The notes under the pieces: generated by a model | What the model saw: only the letters and a program-made list of their open reading frames with translations | What the model was told of the DNA's origin: nothing | Database searches by the model: none | Shown here: positions 9,699-18,389 of the stretch, piece by piece | Numbering within the stretch: position 1 is the stretch's first letter | Layout of the letters: each line of letters starts with the position of its first letter | Made by a program: the position numbers and the translations under genes | Source: Bacillus cereus ATCC 14579 | GTDB lineage: Bacteria; Bacillota; Bacilli; Bacillales; Bacillaceae_G | Assembly: GCF_000007825.1 (NCBI RefSeq) | Contig: NC_004722.1 | Span: 1,218,501 to 1,282,500, forward strand | Direction: 5' to 3' | DNA length: 64,000 nt

Positions 9699-10958
9699 TC
9701 AACCTTCTAATAATAATGACTTTGGATCTTCAAGCATATCTTTAACAGCAACAAGGAAGCTAACTGCTTCTTTACCATCAACAATACGGTGATCGTAAGA
9801 TAAAGCAATGTACATCATTGGGCGGTTTTCCATACGTTCGTTATCAATTGCAACTGGGCGTACTTGGATTTTATGCATTCCTAAAATACCAACTTGAGGG
9901 CTATTTAGGATCGGTGTTGACATTAGAGAACCGAATACACCACCGTTTGTAATTGTAAATGTACCACCTTGTAGTTCTTTTAATGAAAGTTTGTTATCGC
10001 GTGCTTTTTTACCTAATTCACGAATTTCGCTTTCGATTTCAGCGAAGTTTAATTGGTTAGCATCGCGTACAACTGGAACAACTAATCCATCTGGAGCTGC
10101 TACTGCAATACCGATATCATAGAATTTTTTAATGATAAGCTCGTCACCTTGAATTTCAGCATTTAATAATGGGAATTGTTTTAATGCTGCAACAACTGCT
10201 TTTGTGAAGAATGACATGAAGCCAAGACGTACATCATGTTTTTTCTCGAAAGCATCTTTGCGTTCTTTACGTAATTCCATGATCGCACTCATATCAACTT
10301 CGTTAAATGTTGTTAACATTGCAGATGTTTGTTGAACTTCTACAAGACGTTTTGCAATTGTTTGACGGCGGCGGGACATTTTCACGCGCTCAACTGGTTT
10401 TTCAAATTCCGTTTTTGCAACTGGAGCAGGAGCTGGACTCTTTGGAGCAGCTGGTGCTTCTTTTGGTGCTGCAGCATGAGCTTGTACATCATGTGGTCTC
10501 ACGCGTCCAAGTGGATCTGTACTACGTACGTCGTTTAAGTCGATTCCTAATTCACGAGCCATCTTTCTAGCAGCTGGTGATGCGATAGGACGGTTTGTAT
10601 TTGGTAACCCTTGTAGTGTTGCAGTTTGCTCAGCACTTGGTGCCGCAGCTTTCGGTGTTTCAGCTGTTTCTTGTTTTGGTTGCTCAGCAGCCGGTGCAGG
10701 TGTACTTACTGCAACTGGTGCTCCATTAGCATCTAAAATTGCGATAGTTGCGCCAACTTCAACTGTATCCCCAGGTTCGCCTAGTAACTTCGATACAATA
10801 CCTGAATCTTCTGCAATGATTTCTACATTGACTTTATCAGTTTCAAGCTCAACAACGCTGCCACCTTTCTCAACTTTGTCGCCTACGTTGATAAGCCATT
10901 GTGAAATAGTTCCTTCAGTAATAGATTCTGCAAGCTCAGGTACTTTAATTTCGATCAT
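9699..10958 (-). CDS. odhB: dihydrolipoyllysine succinyltransferase, E2 of 2-oxoglutarate dehydrogenase
   Basis: 419 residues. The lipoyl domain occupies residues 1-76 with the lipoylated lysine in ELETDKVNVEI. After an Ala/Pro-rich linker comes the peripheral subunit-binding domain (IASPAARKMARELGIDL, about 126-142), a second Ala/Pro linker, and the acyltransferase domain from about 190 with the catalytic YDHRIVDGK near residue 389. It transfers succinyl groups to CoA in the TCA cycle and forms the core of the complex with OdhA and a lipoamide dehydrogenase encoded elsewhere. It lies 133 bases downstream of odhA, with RBS GGGGAGGAC. Confidence 0.97.
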   Translation of the reverse strand: MIEIKVPELAESITEGTISQWLINVGDKVEKGGSVVELETDKVNVEIIAEDSGIVSKLLGEPGDTVEVGATIAILDANGAPVAVSTPAPAAEQPKQETAETPKAAAPSAEQTATLQGLPNTNRPIASPAARKMARELGIDLNDVRSTDPLGRVRPHDVQAHAAAPKEAPAAPKSPAPAPVAKTEFEKPVERVKMSRRRQTIAKRLVEVQQTSAMLTTFNEVDMSAIMELRKERKDAFEKKHDVRLGFMSFFTKAVVAALKQFPLLNAEIQGDELIIKKFYDIGIAVAAPDGLVVPVVRDANQLNFAEIESEIRELGKKARDNKLSLKELQGGTFTITNGGVFGSLMSTPILNSPQVGILGMHKIQVRPVAIDNERMENRPMMYIALSYDHRIVDGKEAVSFLVAVKDMLEDPKSLLLEG

Positions 10959-11091
10959 TTTAAATGTCCTCCCCTTATTTGCCTAACGGTGTGTTTTTTC
11001 TTCTTTTGTCTTCGGTAATCTCCATTTGTTAGCCTGGCCTTGGGCAGAATATCTGCCCAAGGAACAAGCTAGAAACATTCATTGTTACTTT

Positions 11092-13959
11092 TTAGTTGCT
11101 GTAAACTTCAATTTCTTGTTTATCTTGACGGAAGTTATACTTCACATCTAAAGCGTGTGCAACAATTAGTTCTTGCTCAGCTTTGTGAGCGAATGGATCG
11201 CCGCCAGATGGACTAGAGCGATCAGGACGTCCAATGTAGCCTGTTTTCACTTTATCTCCAGCAAGTTCGAACAGAATTGGAGCCATGTAATGCCATGCAC
11301 CCATATTGCGAGGTTCTTCTTGAACCCAAATGATTTCTTCTAAGTTTTTAAAGCGTTTAATAATAGATTGAACTTTCTCAGCAGGGAATGGGTACAATTG
11401 CTCAATACGAACGACATGAACTTCGTCTAAGTTGTACTCATGTTTACCAGACTCGATTTCTGCTGCTAAGTCAATCGCCATTTTACCTGTGCTTAAAACA
11501 AGACGTTTTACTTTATTTGGTTTCATGCCAAGGTTTTCTTGTTCTAAAGCAGGTTGGAAACGTCCTTCGCTTAACTGACTAGCAGTTGAAAGCGTAAGTG
11601 GGTGACGTAATAAACTCTTCGGCGTCATCAATACTAATGGTCGAACAGCTTCTGTTCCTAAGATAGATGCTTGACGACGCAGGATATGGAAGTATTGAGC
11701 CGCGCTCGTTAAGTTTGCAACTGTCCAGTTATTCTCAGCAGCTAACTGTAAGAAACGCTCAGGACGTGCACTAGAGTGCTCTGGTCCTTGACCTTCATAA
11801 CCGTGTGGTAATAGAAGAACTAAGCCAGATTTTTGACCCCATTTTGCTCTTCCAGCTGAAACGTATTGATCAAATAATGCTTGCGCAGTATTTGAGAAGT
11901 CACCATATTGCGCTTCCCACATAACAAGAGTTTCTGGAGCGAATACGTTATAACCATATTCGTAACCAACAACAGCAGCCTCTGATAACGGACTGTTATG
12001 AACAGAGAACGATGCATTAATGTTTGGTAAGCGATGTAACGGTGAATATGTTTCATTTGTATCAGTATCGTGTAATACGATATGACGGTGTGCGAATGTA
12101 CCACGCTGTGAATCTTGACCAGTTAAACGAATTGGCGTACCTTCTTGTAAAATAGAAGCGAATGCTAACGATTCAGCAAGTGCCCATTCAATTTTACCGT
12201 TCTCTTCAAGAGCATCTTTACGGCGCTCAAGAATTTTCTTCACTTTCGGATATACGTTAAATCCTTCTGGCCAAGATAGTAGACCTTCATTAATTGCACG
12301 AAGTGAGTCAATCTCAACACCAGTATCAATTGGTTGAATACCTTTTGCAACAACATCTGGTACTTTAACGTGAATTGTTGCGTCGCTCGTATCAGCTGGT
12401 GGTACTTGTGCATAGTCGGATTTTAATTGCTCTTGTGTAAACTGTGTAATTGTTTCAACCTCATCTGCATTTAGAACACCAGCAGCTTGTAATTGATCTG
12501 CATAAATTGCCCTTACAGTTGGATGGTTTTTAATTTTTTTGTACACTTGTGGTTGCGTAACTGCTGGATCATCCATTTCGTTATGACCGTAGCGGCGGTA
12601 ACCAATTAAATCGATTAAGAAATCTTTTTTGAACAACATGCGATATTGAATCGCAAGGTTAGCAGCTGCAAGACAAGCTTCCGGATCATCAGCGTTCACG
12701 TGAACAATCGGAATATCGAAACCTTTTGCAAGGTCACTAGAATATTTCGTAGAACGAGAATCATAGCTATCAGTCGTAAAACCAACTGCATTGTTTGCGA
12801 TAACATGAATCGTTCCGCCTGTTTGATACGCGTTCAATCTGCTTAAGTTGAGTGTCTCAGATACAATACCTTGACCAGGGAATGCAGCATCACCATGAAC
12901 TAAAATTACGAATGATTTTGAAGTATCTTGATCTGGAAGACCAGATTTTTTACGATTCTCTTGAGCAGCACGTGCAAAACCTTCTACTACAGGATTCACG
13001 AACTCAAGATGACTCGGGTTATTTGCTAATGTCACGCGAGTGCTAACTTCTTCGTTACTAACGACTTGTTCTCTACCTAGGTGGTATTTCACATCGCCAG
13101 TCCAGCCAGAATTAGCCACTGCGCCTTCTATTTTTGCATGTTTGAACTCAGCAAACATGTGGCTATATGGTTTTTCTAATACGTGAGCAAGTACGCTTAG
13201 GCGACCGCGGTGAGCCATACCAATCATGACATCCTCAACGCCGTTTTTAGCACCTTCTAGAACAATTTCATCTAAAACAGGTACAAGCATATCAACGCCC
13301 TCGATAGAGAAACGTTTTTGCCCAACGAATGTTTTATGCAAGAATTGCTCGAAACCTTCAACAGCTGTTAAACGTTTTAAAAGAGCAGTTCGTTTTTTAT
13401 TTGATAGTGGTTGACGCAATGAATTTGATTCCACCATTTGATGCAACCACGCGCGTTCTTCACTATCTTGTATATGAGAAAATTCATAAGCTAAAGATTT
13501 TGTATAAACGTCTTTTAATCTATGAATTACATCAAGTGCAGTGTGAATACCTTCTGGTGCATCTTGCCATACTGTTTTCGCTGGAATCGCTTTCAAGTCA
13601 GCATCGCTCAGTTCGCTCATTGCTTTCTCAAGAAGAGATTGTCCATTTGCAGCATCTTCCATCGGGTTGATGTGAGCCAACGTGTGCCCGAAAGAACGAA
13701 TCTGCTCAACAAGTTGAACGACTTTAAGAATTTTTTCAATGTTACCTGTGTTTTGAGGAGAAAAATGTGTTGCTGTGTTGTCCCCTGTTACGACATCATC
13801 TTGAAACGAAGGAGCTCCAAAAATTTCAAAAAGCTCTTGTAATTCCGGATCAACAGAACCTGCTCCAGTTACGTAAAGATCATACTGCTCAATAACATAA
13901 CCAAGGTTCGGACCGTGGAACTTGGCCCAAGGGTTTGTCGTTGTATTCTTCCTCGTCAT
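11092..13959 (-). CDS. odhA: 2-oxoglutarate dehydrogenase E1 component
   Basis: 955 residues, the usual length for Bacillus OdhA. The thiamine-diphosphate/Mg region reads GDAAFPGQGIVSETLNLS, followed by IANNAVGFTT. Early conserved blocks include HRGRLSVLAHVL and NPSHLEFVNPVVEG. The C-terminal transketolase-like half contains LLLPHGYEGQGPEHSSAR and EEPRNMGAW. It decarboxylates 2-oxoglutarate and reductively succinylates the lipoyl group of OdhB. It is first gene of the odhAB operon. The ATG follows GGGAGG. About 350 bases upstream is a cre-like site, consistent with carbon catabolite control. Confidence 0.97.
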   Translation of the reverse strand: MTRKNTTTNPWAKFHGPNLGYVIEQYDLYVTGAGSVDPELQELFEIFGAPSFQDDVVTGDNTATHFSPQNTGNIEKILKVVQLVEQIRSFGHTLAHINPMEDAANGQSLLEKAMSELSDADLKAIPAKTVWQDAPEGIHTALDVIHRLKDVYTKSLAYEFSHIQDSEERAWLHQMVESNSLRQPLSNKKRTALLKRLTAVEGFEQFLHKTFVGQKRFSIEGVDMLVPVLDEIVLEGAKNGVEDVMIGMAHRGRLSVLAHVLEKPYSHMFAEFKHAKIEGAVANSGWTGDVKYHLGREQVVSNEEVSTRVTLANNPSHLEFVNPVVEGFARAAQENRKKSGLPDQDTSKSFVILVHGDAAFPGQGIVSETLNLSRLNAYQTGGTIHVIANNAVGFTTDSYDSRSTKYSSDLAKGFDIPIVHVNADDPEACLAAANLAIQYRMLFKKDFLIDLIGYRRYGHNEMDDPAVTQPQVYKKIKNHPTVRAIYADQLQAAGVLNADEVETITQFTQEQLKSDYAQVPPADTSDATIHVKVPDVVAKGIQPIDTGVEIDSLRAINEGLLSWPEGFNVYPKVKKILERRKDALEENGKIEWALAESLAFASILQEGTPIRLTGQDSQRGTFAHRHIVLHDTDTNETYSPLHRLPNINASFSVHNSPLSEAAVVGYEYGYNVFAPETLVMWEAQYGDFSNTAQALFDQYVSAGRAKWGQKSGLVLLLPHGYEGQGPEHSSARPERFLQLAAENNWTVANLTSAAQYFHILRRQASILGTEAVRPLVLMTPKSLLRHPLTLSTASQLSEGRFQPALEQENLGMKPNKVKRLVLSTGKMAIDLAAEIESGKHEYNLDEVHVVRIEQLYPFPAEKVQSIIKRFKNLEEIIWVQEEPRNMGAWHYMAPILFELAGDKVKTGYIGRPDRSSPSGGDPFAHKAEQELIVAHALDVKYNFRQDKQEIEVYSN

Positions 13960-14710
13960 TTGTTTAAACCTCCCAATGCATATAATCCTTTTCCATACAA
14001 AGGTGCATTTTGCTCTTTTTCAATAAGTAATAAATCAATAATCAATGTAAATGTTTTCTTTACTCTTATGTTATTACAATAATTTACATAATACCAAACA
14101 CTATTACTTATCTGTTTTGTAAAAAAACATTCACAATAACTTATCACCCAAGTTAATCTTTCATGTTATAAAGTAATTTTACAGAAAAATGGGGTGGATA
14201 TATTTGGTATGCCTATACTAATAGCTATAATTGTTGCATTTAAATATAGGTATAATAGTTAGAATGTTTCGATAAAATTAGTTTGAATTATGTATATTGA
14301 AATAATAAGCGCTTTCATAGATATTATACAACAATATAACGGAATATAGTATAAAAAATAAAAAATTATGAATTTATCGTAAACTTTATTTAGATAGTGT
14401 TAAATATTGCAAGGAAAGTGAAGGATTTCTACAAAAAAAGTTACTAAACATAAAAAATGCTCCATAAACAGTTAGTTTCTATAAATATGACGAAAAACAC
14501 CGTAAAACAAATAACGTATTTCGTGAAATAAAGAAATAAATGAAATGTTTTAAAAGGATAAAACAAATATGGAGATATTAAATTTTTAAAAAAGAAGTGA
14601 GGAGATATAGTAACATTTATTTACAGTGTTCCGTGTTTCGCTTCAAAATAGACGTGCTGAAATTGAAAAAAGTTTCTTCTATATAAATAGCGTGAATAAT
14701 AATCAAAATA
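13960..14710. other. long intergenic region upstream of odhA
   Basis: About 750 bases, very AT-rich, between divergent odhA and the Xre operon. No gene or RNA is recognised. It probably carries the odhA promoter, including a TATAAT on the minus strand at about 14322-14327 next to the cre-like site. Confidence 0.5.
14304..14319 (-). promoter_or_regulatory. cre-like CcpA operator upstream of odhA
   Basis: The minus strand reads TATGAAAGCGCTTATT, close to the cre consensus TGAAARCGYTTWCA. It lies a few bases downstream of a TATAAT reading toward odhA, a place where CcpA would block transcription. Catabolite repression of odhAB is known in B. subtilis; this site is an inference from sequence. 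Confidence 0.5.
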
Positions 14711-14754
14711 TATGTAAAGGGAACTTGACGTAAAGTTTCCTTTACATATATACT
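14711..14754 (+). promoter_or_regulatory. promoter overlapped by a near-perfect palindromic operator
   Basis: Two 16-base arms (TATGTAAAGGGAACTT and AAGTTTCCTTTACATA, 15 of 16 complementary) are separated by 6 bases. The -35 TTGACG (14725-14730) sits in the centre and the -10 TATACT (14749-14754) follows with an 18-base spacer. It lies 29 bases before the Xre gene, so autoregulation by that protein is likely. Confidence 0.75.
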
Positions 14755-14782
14755 CGGTATATGGAAGGAGGGAGAAATTTCC

Positions 14783-14992
14783 TTGGAAAATAAAATGGTC
14801 GAATACCGAAAAAAATTTGGACTATCTCAAGAAAAGTTGGCTGAGAAACTTGGAGTTTCCAGACAAACCATTATCTCAATTGAAAAAGGGAAATACGATC
14901 CATCACTTCCGCTAGCATTTGAAATAGCGAAAACATTTCAGACAACAATAGAACATGTATTTATTTATAAAGGAAAAGAAGAGGGGGAATAG
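14783..14992 (+). CDS. Xre-family HTH regulator
   Basis: 69 residues, nearly all of it a helix-turn-helix domain: EYRKKFGLSQEKLAEKLGVS is followed by RQTIISIEKGKYDPSLPLAFEIA. This is the compact YozG/YvaO-like type often found with small membrane proteins. TTG start at 14783 with GGAGGGAG 8 bases upstream; an ATG at 14795 is less well spaced. The next gene begins two bases after the stop. A large palindrome covers the promoter, so it probably represses its own three-gene operon. Confidence 0.88.
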   Translation: MENKMVEYRKKFGLSQEKLAEKLGVSRQTIISIEKGKYDPSLPLAFEIAKTFQTTIEHVFIYKGKEEGE

Positions 14993-14994
14993 GG

Positions 14995-15372
14995 ATGAAT
15001 TATTCACAAAAGTACTTTGTAATTATGGGGATTATTTTTCTATTTATGAGTGGATTTATGATATTAACAGGTATAATGACGCATTCTGCACCGCCAGCCA
15101 TAACGTATCCATTGCTTGGGATGATGATTATGTGTTTCTGTCTAAGCTACTTGCATCCGCAATTTAAAGAAAAAGACGAGCGAATGAAACTTATTCGTTA
15201 TAAAGGAATGTTTGTAACCTTTTTTGCATTAACGGCATATTATCTTCTTTTCTCTATCGGCTTAAATTTAAAAATACTTACACTATCTGCTACTGAATTA
15301 TTGAATATACTTATGGCACTTACGATGAGTACCGTCTTTATCTCATTTGTTGTTTTGGCAAAAAGATATTAA
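14995..15372 (+). CDS. small integral membrane protein
   Basis: 125 residues with four predicted membrane segments (about 6-24, 33-52, 70-92 and 102-121). ATG after GAGGGGGAATAGGG, almost touching the Xre gene. The family is unknown to me. Such pairs of a short Xre regulator plus a 4-TM protein are common in bacilli and may act in envelope stress or immunity, but nothing here proves a function. Confidence 0.75.
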   Translation: MNYSQKYFVIMGIIFLFMSGFMILTGIMTHSAPPAITYPLLGMMIMCFCLSYLHPQFKEKDERMKLIRYKGMFVTFFALTAYYLLFSIGLNLKILTLSATELLNILMALTMSTVFISFVVLAKRY

Positions 15373-15400
15373 GATGGAAGAGAGAAAGGAAGATTAATAT

Positions 15401-15583
15401 ATGCAAATGATGTATGCTTTTGGCATTGGGCTTGTATTATTTTTAGCAGTATTCTTATTTATTCGTAAAGACGTTCAAGGCGGGACGTTAACGAAACGAG
15501 GATTTTATAAAATGATCGGCTGTTTAGTTGTTATGTTTATAGCGATTATTGTAATGATTGTTTTAATAAGTCGGTCACTATAG
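15401..15583 (+). CDS. small two-TM membrane protein
   Basis: 60 residues with two membrane segments (about 3-21 and 37-57) joined by a short basic loop (RKDVQGGTLTKRG). ATG after GAAAGGAAG. It is third in the Xre operon and followed by a UUCG-loop terminator. Function unknown. Confidence 0.7.
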   Translation: MQMMYAFGIGLVLFLAVFLFIRKDVQGGTLTKRGFYKMIGCLVVMFIAIIVMIVLISRSL

Positions 15584-15596
15584 AATGTAAAAACGG

Positions 15597-15616
15597 AACC
15601 TTACTTCGGTAAGGTT
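15597..15616 (+). terminator. terminator of the Xre operon
   Basis: AACCTTAC-TTCG-GTAAGGTT hairpin followed by T residues. Confidence 0.9.
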
Positions 15617-15716
15617 TTTTCTTTATTGTTCAACCTAAAAATTACCACTAAATCCATTTACTATAAATGACTTGTATTATATAATCCAATGAAATGATAG
15701 ATAAGGAGTGTAGTAT

Positions 15717-16079
15717 ATGAATAAAAAAACTATCTTCTATTTATTAACTTGTCTACTACTTGTAGCTAGTACTACTTATATAATATGTAACAAACGAGAA
15801 CAAGTGCCACCTATGTTAGTATGGGACGAACAAGAATACTATGTTACGAATGAATCTGCCAAAATAGAAGAAGTTGGGCAAAAACTTGGCGAAGTAACAA
15901 AGAAAATTAAAACAAGTAAAAAACCTACTAAAAATAAAGAATCTAATACATTACAAGAGAAAACAGAAGTATTCACAATGATTGAGGAAGAAAAAAGTGA
16001 TTACCCGCCTTTAATCATAAAGGAAGCTTATAGTGATAAATATAGGGTAGTGAGGCCGATGTCGAAGCAGGTATTGTGA
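15717..16079 (+). CDS. hypothetical exported or anchored protein
   Basis: 120 residues. A basic start and hydrophobic stretch (about 6-24) form a signal peptide or single N-terminal anchor; the rest is charged and lysine-rich with no recognised domain. ATG with AAGGAGTG upstream. It lies between terminators with a small membrane ORF downstream. Unknown function. Confidence 0.6.
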   Translation: MNKKTIFYLLTCLLLVASTTYIICNKREQVPPMLVWDEQEYYVTNESAKIEEVGQKLGEVTKKIKTSKKPTKNKESNTLQEKTEVFTMIEEEKSDYPPLIIKEAYSDKYRVVRPMSKQVL

Positions 16080-16138
16080 TGAAAAGGAGAATCTTTTGTA
16101 GACAGTAATTTAGTATTCGTGGTCGTTAAGAAAAATAT

Positions 16139-16348
16139 TTGTCTTTTCCTCCTATCGGTGCCGTTTACATTTTGATGAATAGAGGAGCAATGCAAAAGAG
16201 AGATTTCATTTTATATTTATTATTTACTGCTATTAATATATCGCTTTGGTTATCGTTTATGATTTTTGATTGGAGTATGTGGATGGTAGTAGGGCATTAT
16301 TTGTTTGGAGCAGTTGTTATTGTTTTTTCGAATATGAATAAGAGCTAA
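16139..16348 (+). CDS. small membrane protein, possibly truncated at its start
   Basis: 69 residues with two membrane segments (about 24-42 and 46-63). The only starts are TTG at 16139 or ATG at 16172, neither with a convincing ribosome site, so this may be the 3' remnant of a longer gene. It ends just before a strong terminator. Confidence 0.4.
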   Translation: MSFPPIGAVYILMNRGAMQKRDFILYLLFTAINISLWLSFMIFDWSMWMVVGHYLFGAVVIVFSNMNKS

Positions 16349-16349
16349 G

Positions 16350-16371
16350 CCAGCAACCTTAAAGTTGCTGG
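16350..16371 (+). terminator. terminator
   Basis: CCAGCAAC-CTTAAA-GTTGCTGG hairpin followed by TTTTT. Confidence 0.88.
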
Positions 16372-16429
16372 TTTTTATTTTGCTATTTATAATGAAGAAA
16401 CAAATTTTTAATAGAGAGTAGTGGGCGTT

Positions 16430-16975
16430 ATGAGATGGAAAGAGGGAACGTTTGAAAAAATAGACACGAATGACTCATCTGTTGAGCAACTTATAAACAC
16501 GTTTAAGGAACAAAACTTAATTGGTGGAACAATAATAAGCTGTTTTAAAGTGCATAACGAAAATTTTTTTAAAGAAATACCACATTCGAAAGATGGACAT
16601 GAGCACTTCTTTAGAAGAATCTTCAACTCTTTAGACATAATCAATAACTTAGAAGAGTTAAAAATACATACATCAGACAAATATAAGTTTCGTTTTAAAG
16701 AGCAGCTGGCAGTTATGCTTGATGGTAGCATTGCTGCGCAAATTTTGTGGGGCGGAGCATATGAAGGGTTTAAGGAACGACCAGTTATCGCAAAACAATT
16801 AGCAGTCAATGTATGTCAATATATGTTCCAAGATTGATACGAAGATATTAAAGTGTTCGAAAGCTATCGCCCTTGGACAGATTGGTTTTACGATGTTGCG
16901 TGGGATGTTACTTGGATGGTGTTAGATAGTAGGGAACAGAAAATGTGGTTCATTTGTGCTACGGATACAGATTGA
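16430..16975 (+). pseudogene. hypothetical gene interrupted by an in-frame TGA
   Basis: The frame opens at ATG 16430 and runs 135 codons to TGA at 16835-16837. It then continues in the same frame for 45 more sense codons, rich in W, Y, F and D (for example ESYRPWTDWFYDVAWDVTW), to TGA at 16973-16975. A rho-independent terminator follows directly. The aromatic-rich continuation looks like genuine protein, so the gene probably encodes a cytosolic protein of about 181 residues broken by one substitution. The family is not recognised. A sequencing error is the alternative. Confidence 0.6.
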
Positions 16976-16981
16976 TAGAAG

Positions 16982-17010
16982 AGGGCCTTGTAGGAATGCT
17001 GCAAGGCCCT
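16982..17010 (+). terminator. terminator
   Basis: AGGGCCTTG / CAAGGCCCT hairpin followed by TTATCTTTT. Confidence 0.88.
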
Positions 17011-17132
17011 TTATCTTTTGGGAATTAATAGAAAACGAATCATATAAATGCTATACTAAAAAATGTTTGTAATGTCAGTTTCATAATATTGTATGATGCT
17101 GACTTACTAGAAAAGATAAGAGGAGAATGAGC

Positions 17133-17729
17133 GTGCAAAAGATAAAGAAATTATTGCTATTAATGATGGTAGTAGGATTAACAGCAGGTGTTTTAGCAGG
17201 GTGTGCAAATCCGAAAGATACTACAGAAGAATTTTTAACAGCGATACAAAAAGGTGATATAGAAAAAGCTCGTACATTTGTTGAGAGTGACAAGGAATTT
17301 AATAAACTAAATGAAAAAACAGATGATGCTGAGGCAAAAGCAATGCTAAGTGCAATTACAAAGAACTTTAAATTTGAAAAGCTAGAAGAAGTATCGAAAA
17401 AGGATGACAAAGCAGAAGTGAAAGTGAAAATTACATCTGCTGATCTATCCGTTGCTGTAACAAAAGCAGTGGGAGAAGTTATGCCAATGGCCTTCGCTAG
17501 CGCATTTAGCGAAGACAAAGAACAATCTGAAAAAGCGATCGAAAAAACAATGACCTCAACTATCATCAAAAACTTAACGGATAAAGATGCAGCAATGGCA
17601 ACTCGCGAAGTTACATTGAACTTAAAGAAAGACAAAGATGGCGACTATAAAATCGTTGCTGACGATAACTTGAAAGAAGTATTGTTTGCAAATGCGAAAT
17701 CTTTGGAGAAGATGTTTGGTGGGAAGTAA
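17133..17729 (+). CDS. lipoprotein, DUF4878-like
   Basis: 198 residues from GTG 17133, which is better spaced from GAGGAGA than the ATG at 17127. The N-terminus is a lipoprotein signal with lipobox LAGC. The mature part begins NPKDTTEEFLTAIQKGDIEKA, the opening of the DUF4878/NTF2-like fold, and continues with alternating beta strands and charged helices. It should be attached to the outer face of the membrane; ligand and role are unknown. Monocistronic, with a terminator on its 3' side. Confidence 0.75.
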   Translation: MQKIKKLLLLMMVVGLTAGVLAGCANPKDTTEEFLTAIQKGDIEKARTFVESDKEFNKLNEKTDDAEAKAMLSAITKNFKFEKLEEVSKKDDKAEVKVKITSADLSVAVTKAVGEVMPMAFASAFSEDKEQSEKAIEKTMTSTIIKNLTDKDAAMATREVTLNLKKDKDGDYKIVADDNLKEVLFANAKSLEKMFGGK

Positions 17730-17740
17730 TTGAATGAGAT

Positions 17741-17790
17741 AAAAAAGAGACACTATATCACGTAGAAGGTTGATATGGTGTCTCTTTTTT
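17741..17790. terminator. bidirectional terminator
   Basis: GAGACACTATATCA pairs with TGATATGGTGTCTC, flanked by A6 and T6, so it can end both the lipoprotein transcript and one from the minus-strand tRNA copy. Confidence 0.88.
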
Positions 17791-17793
17791 ATA

Positions 17794-17866
17794 TGACCCC
17801 GGAGAGGCTCGAACTCACGACCTCCACCCTGTCAAGGTGGCGCTCTCCCTGCTGAGCTACGGGAGA
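17794..17866 (-). pseudogene. tRNA-Val(GAC)-like copy at the left island end, probably non-functional
   Basis: 73 bases with D-arm, anticodon arm (loop TTGACAG, anticodon GAC) and T-loop. The first two acceptor pairs are mismatched (5' TC against 3' TC) and the T-stem has a T-T mismatch. The intact copy is at 32448-32520. The 5' end here comes from the island and the 3' end from the chromosome, as expected for an attL junction. Confidence 0.7.
17818..17864. repeat. attL: 47-bp direct repeat
   Basis: Identical base for base to 32472-32518. It spans the tRNA from the 5' acceptor through the anticodon arm to the variable loop. Confidence 0.88.
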
Positions 17867-17943
17867 AACGTTGATTTAAAGGCATTTTTATGGATTTGTA
17901 TAAAGGAAATTCTATTAAAAAAGCAATGATTATTGTAAGTTCT

Positions 17944-17960
17944 GTGACCATTTGTGACCA
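17944..17960. promoter_or_regulatory. paired GTGACCA motifs, left arm
   Basis: GTGACCA at 17944-17950 and 17954-17960, about 80 bases inside the left att repeat. The same pair occurs near the right end. Possible arm-type integrase binding sites. Confidence 0.45.
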
Positions 17961-18389
17961 CAAAATTATGCTCTTAACTGTCTGTATAGTGGTAGATTAA
18001 TCATTTTGATAGCTTTATATATCTATTAAAAGTTATCGATATTCTTGAAGATTATGTGTAGGATATACATCATAGTTTAGATTGGAATGAGGGTTTATAG
18101 AGAGAATAGGATTGTAATCTACACTTTCTGTATAATGTAGCGCGAGTATCTGATAATAATTCTTTTTTACTAGGTTTATCATTAAATGCTAAGTAGCCAT
18201 TTATTGTCACAATAACCATTTGAAGGCGAAAGTATTATAGTTGTGAGAAGGGGATAAATGAACAAAAGCTGACTCAAATAGAAATATTGGCACATCATTT
18301 GATTCTTCCTTTACAAAAATGTAAGTAACTATTTAATAGTGACAATTATATTGTTATACGATATCTTAAAGGAATAGAGGAGGTAAATT
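17961..18389. other. non-coding left end of the island
   Basis: About 430 AT-rich bases with no supported gene. A short frame around 18236-18331 resembles a degraded regulator tail but has no start. The 3' part must hold the promoter and the GAGGAGG ribosome site for the ATPase gene. Confidence 0.4.

Noticed and set aside
14783..15583. Xre + membrane proteins as a toxin-antitoxin system
   Set aside because: No toxin fold is visible in the two membrane proteins; only operon layout supports it.
17081..17635. 184-residue minus-strand ORF across the lipoprotein gene
   Set aside because: Serine/phenylalanine-rich composition is typical of antisense of lysine/glutamate-rich genes; the plus-strand lipoprotein has signal peptide and RBS.
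17794..17866. Left tRNA copy as a working tRNA
   Set aside because: Two acceptor mismatches and a T-stem mismatch; the right copy pairs completely.
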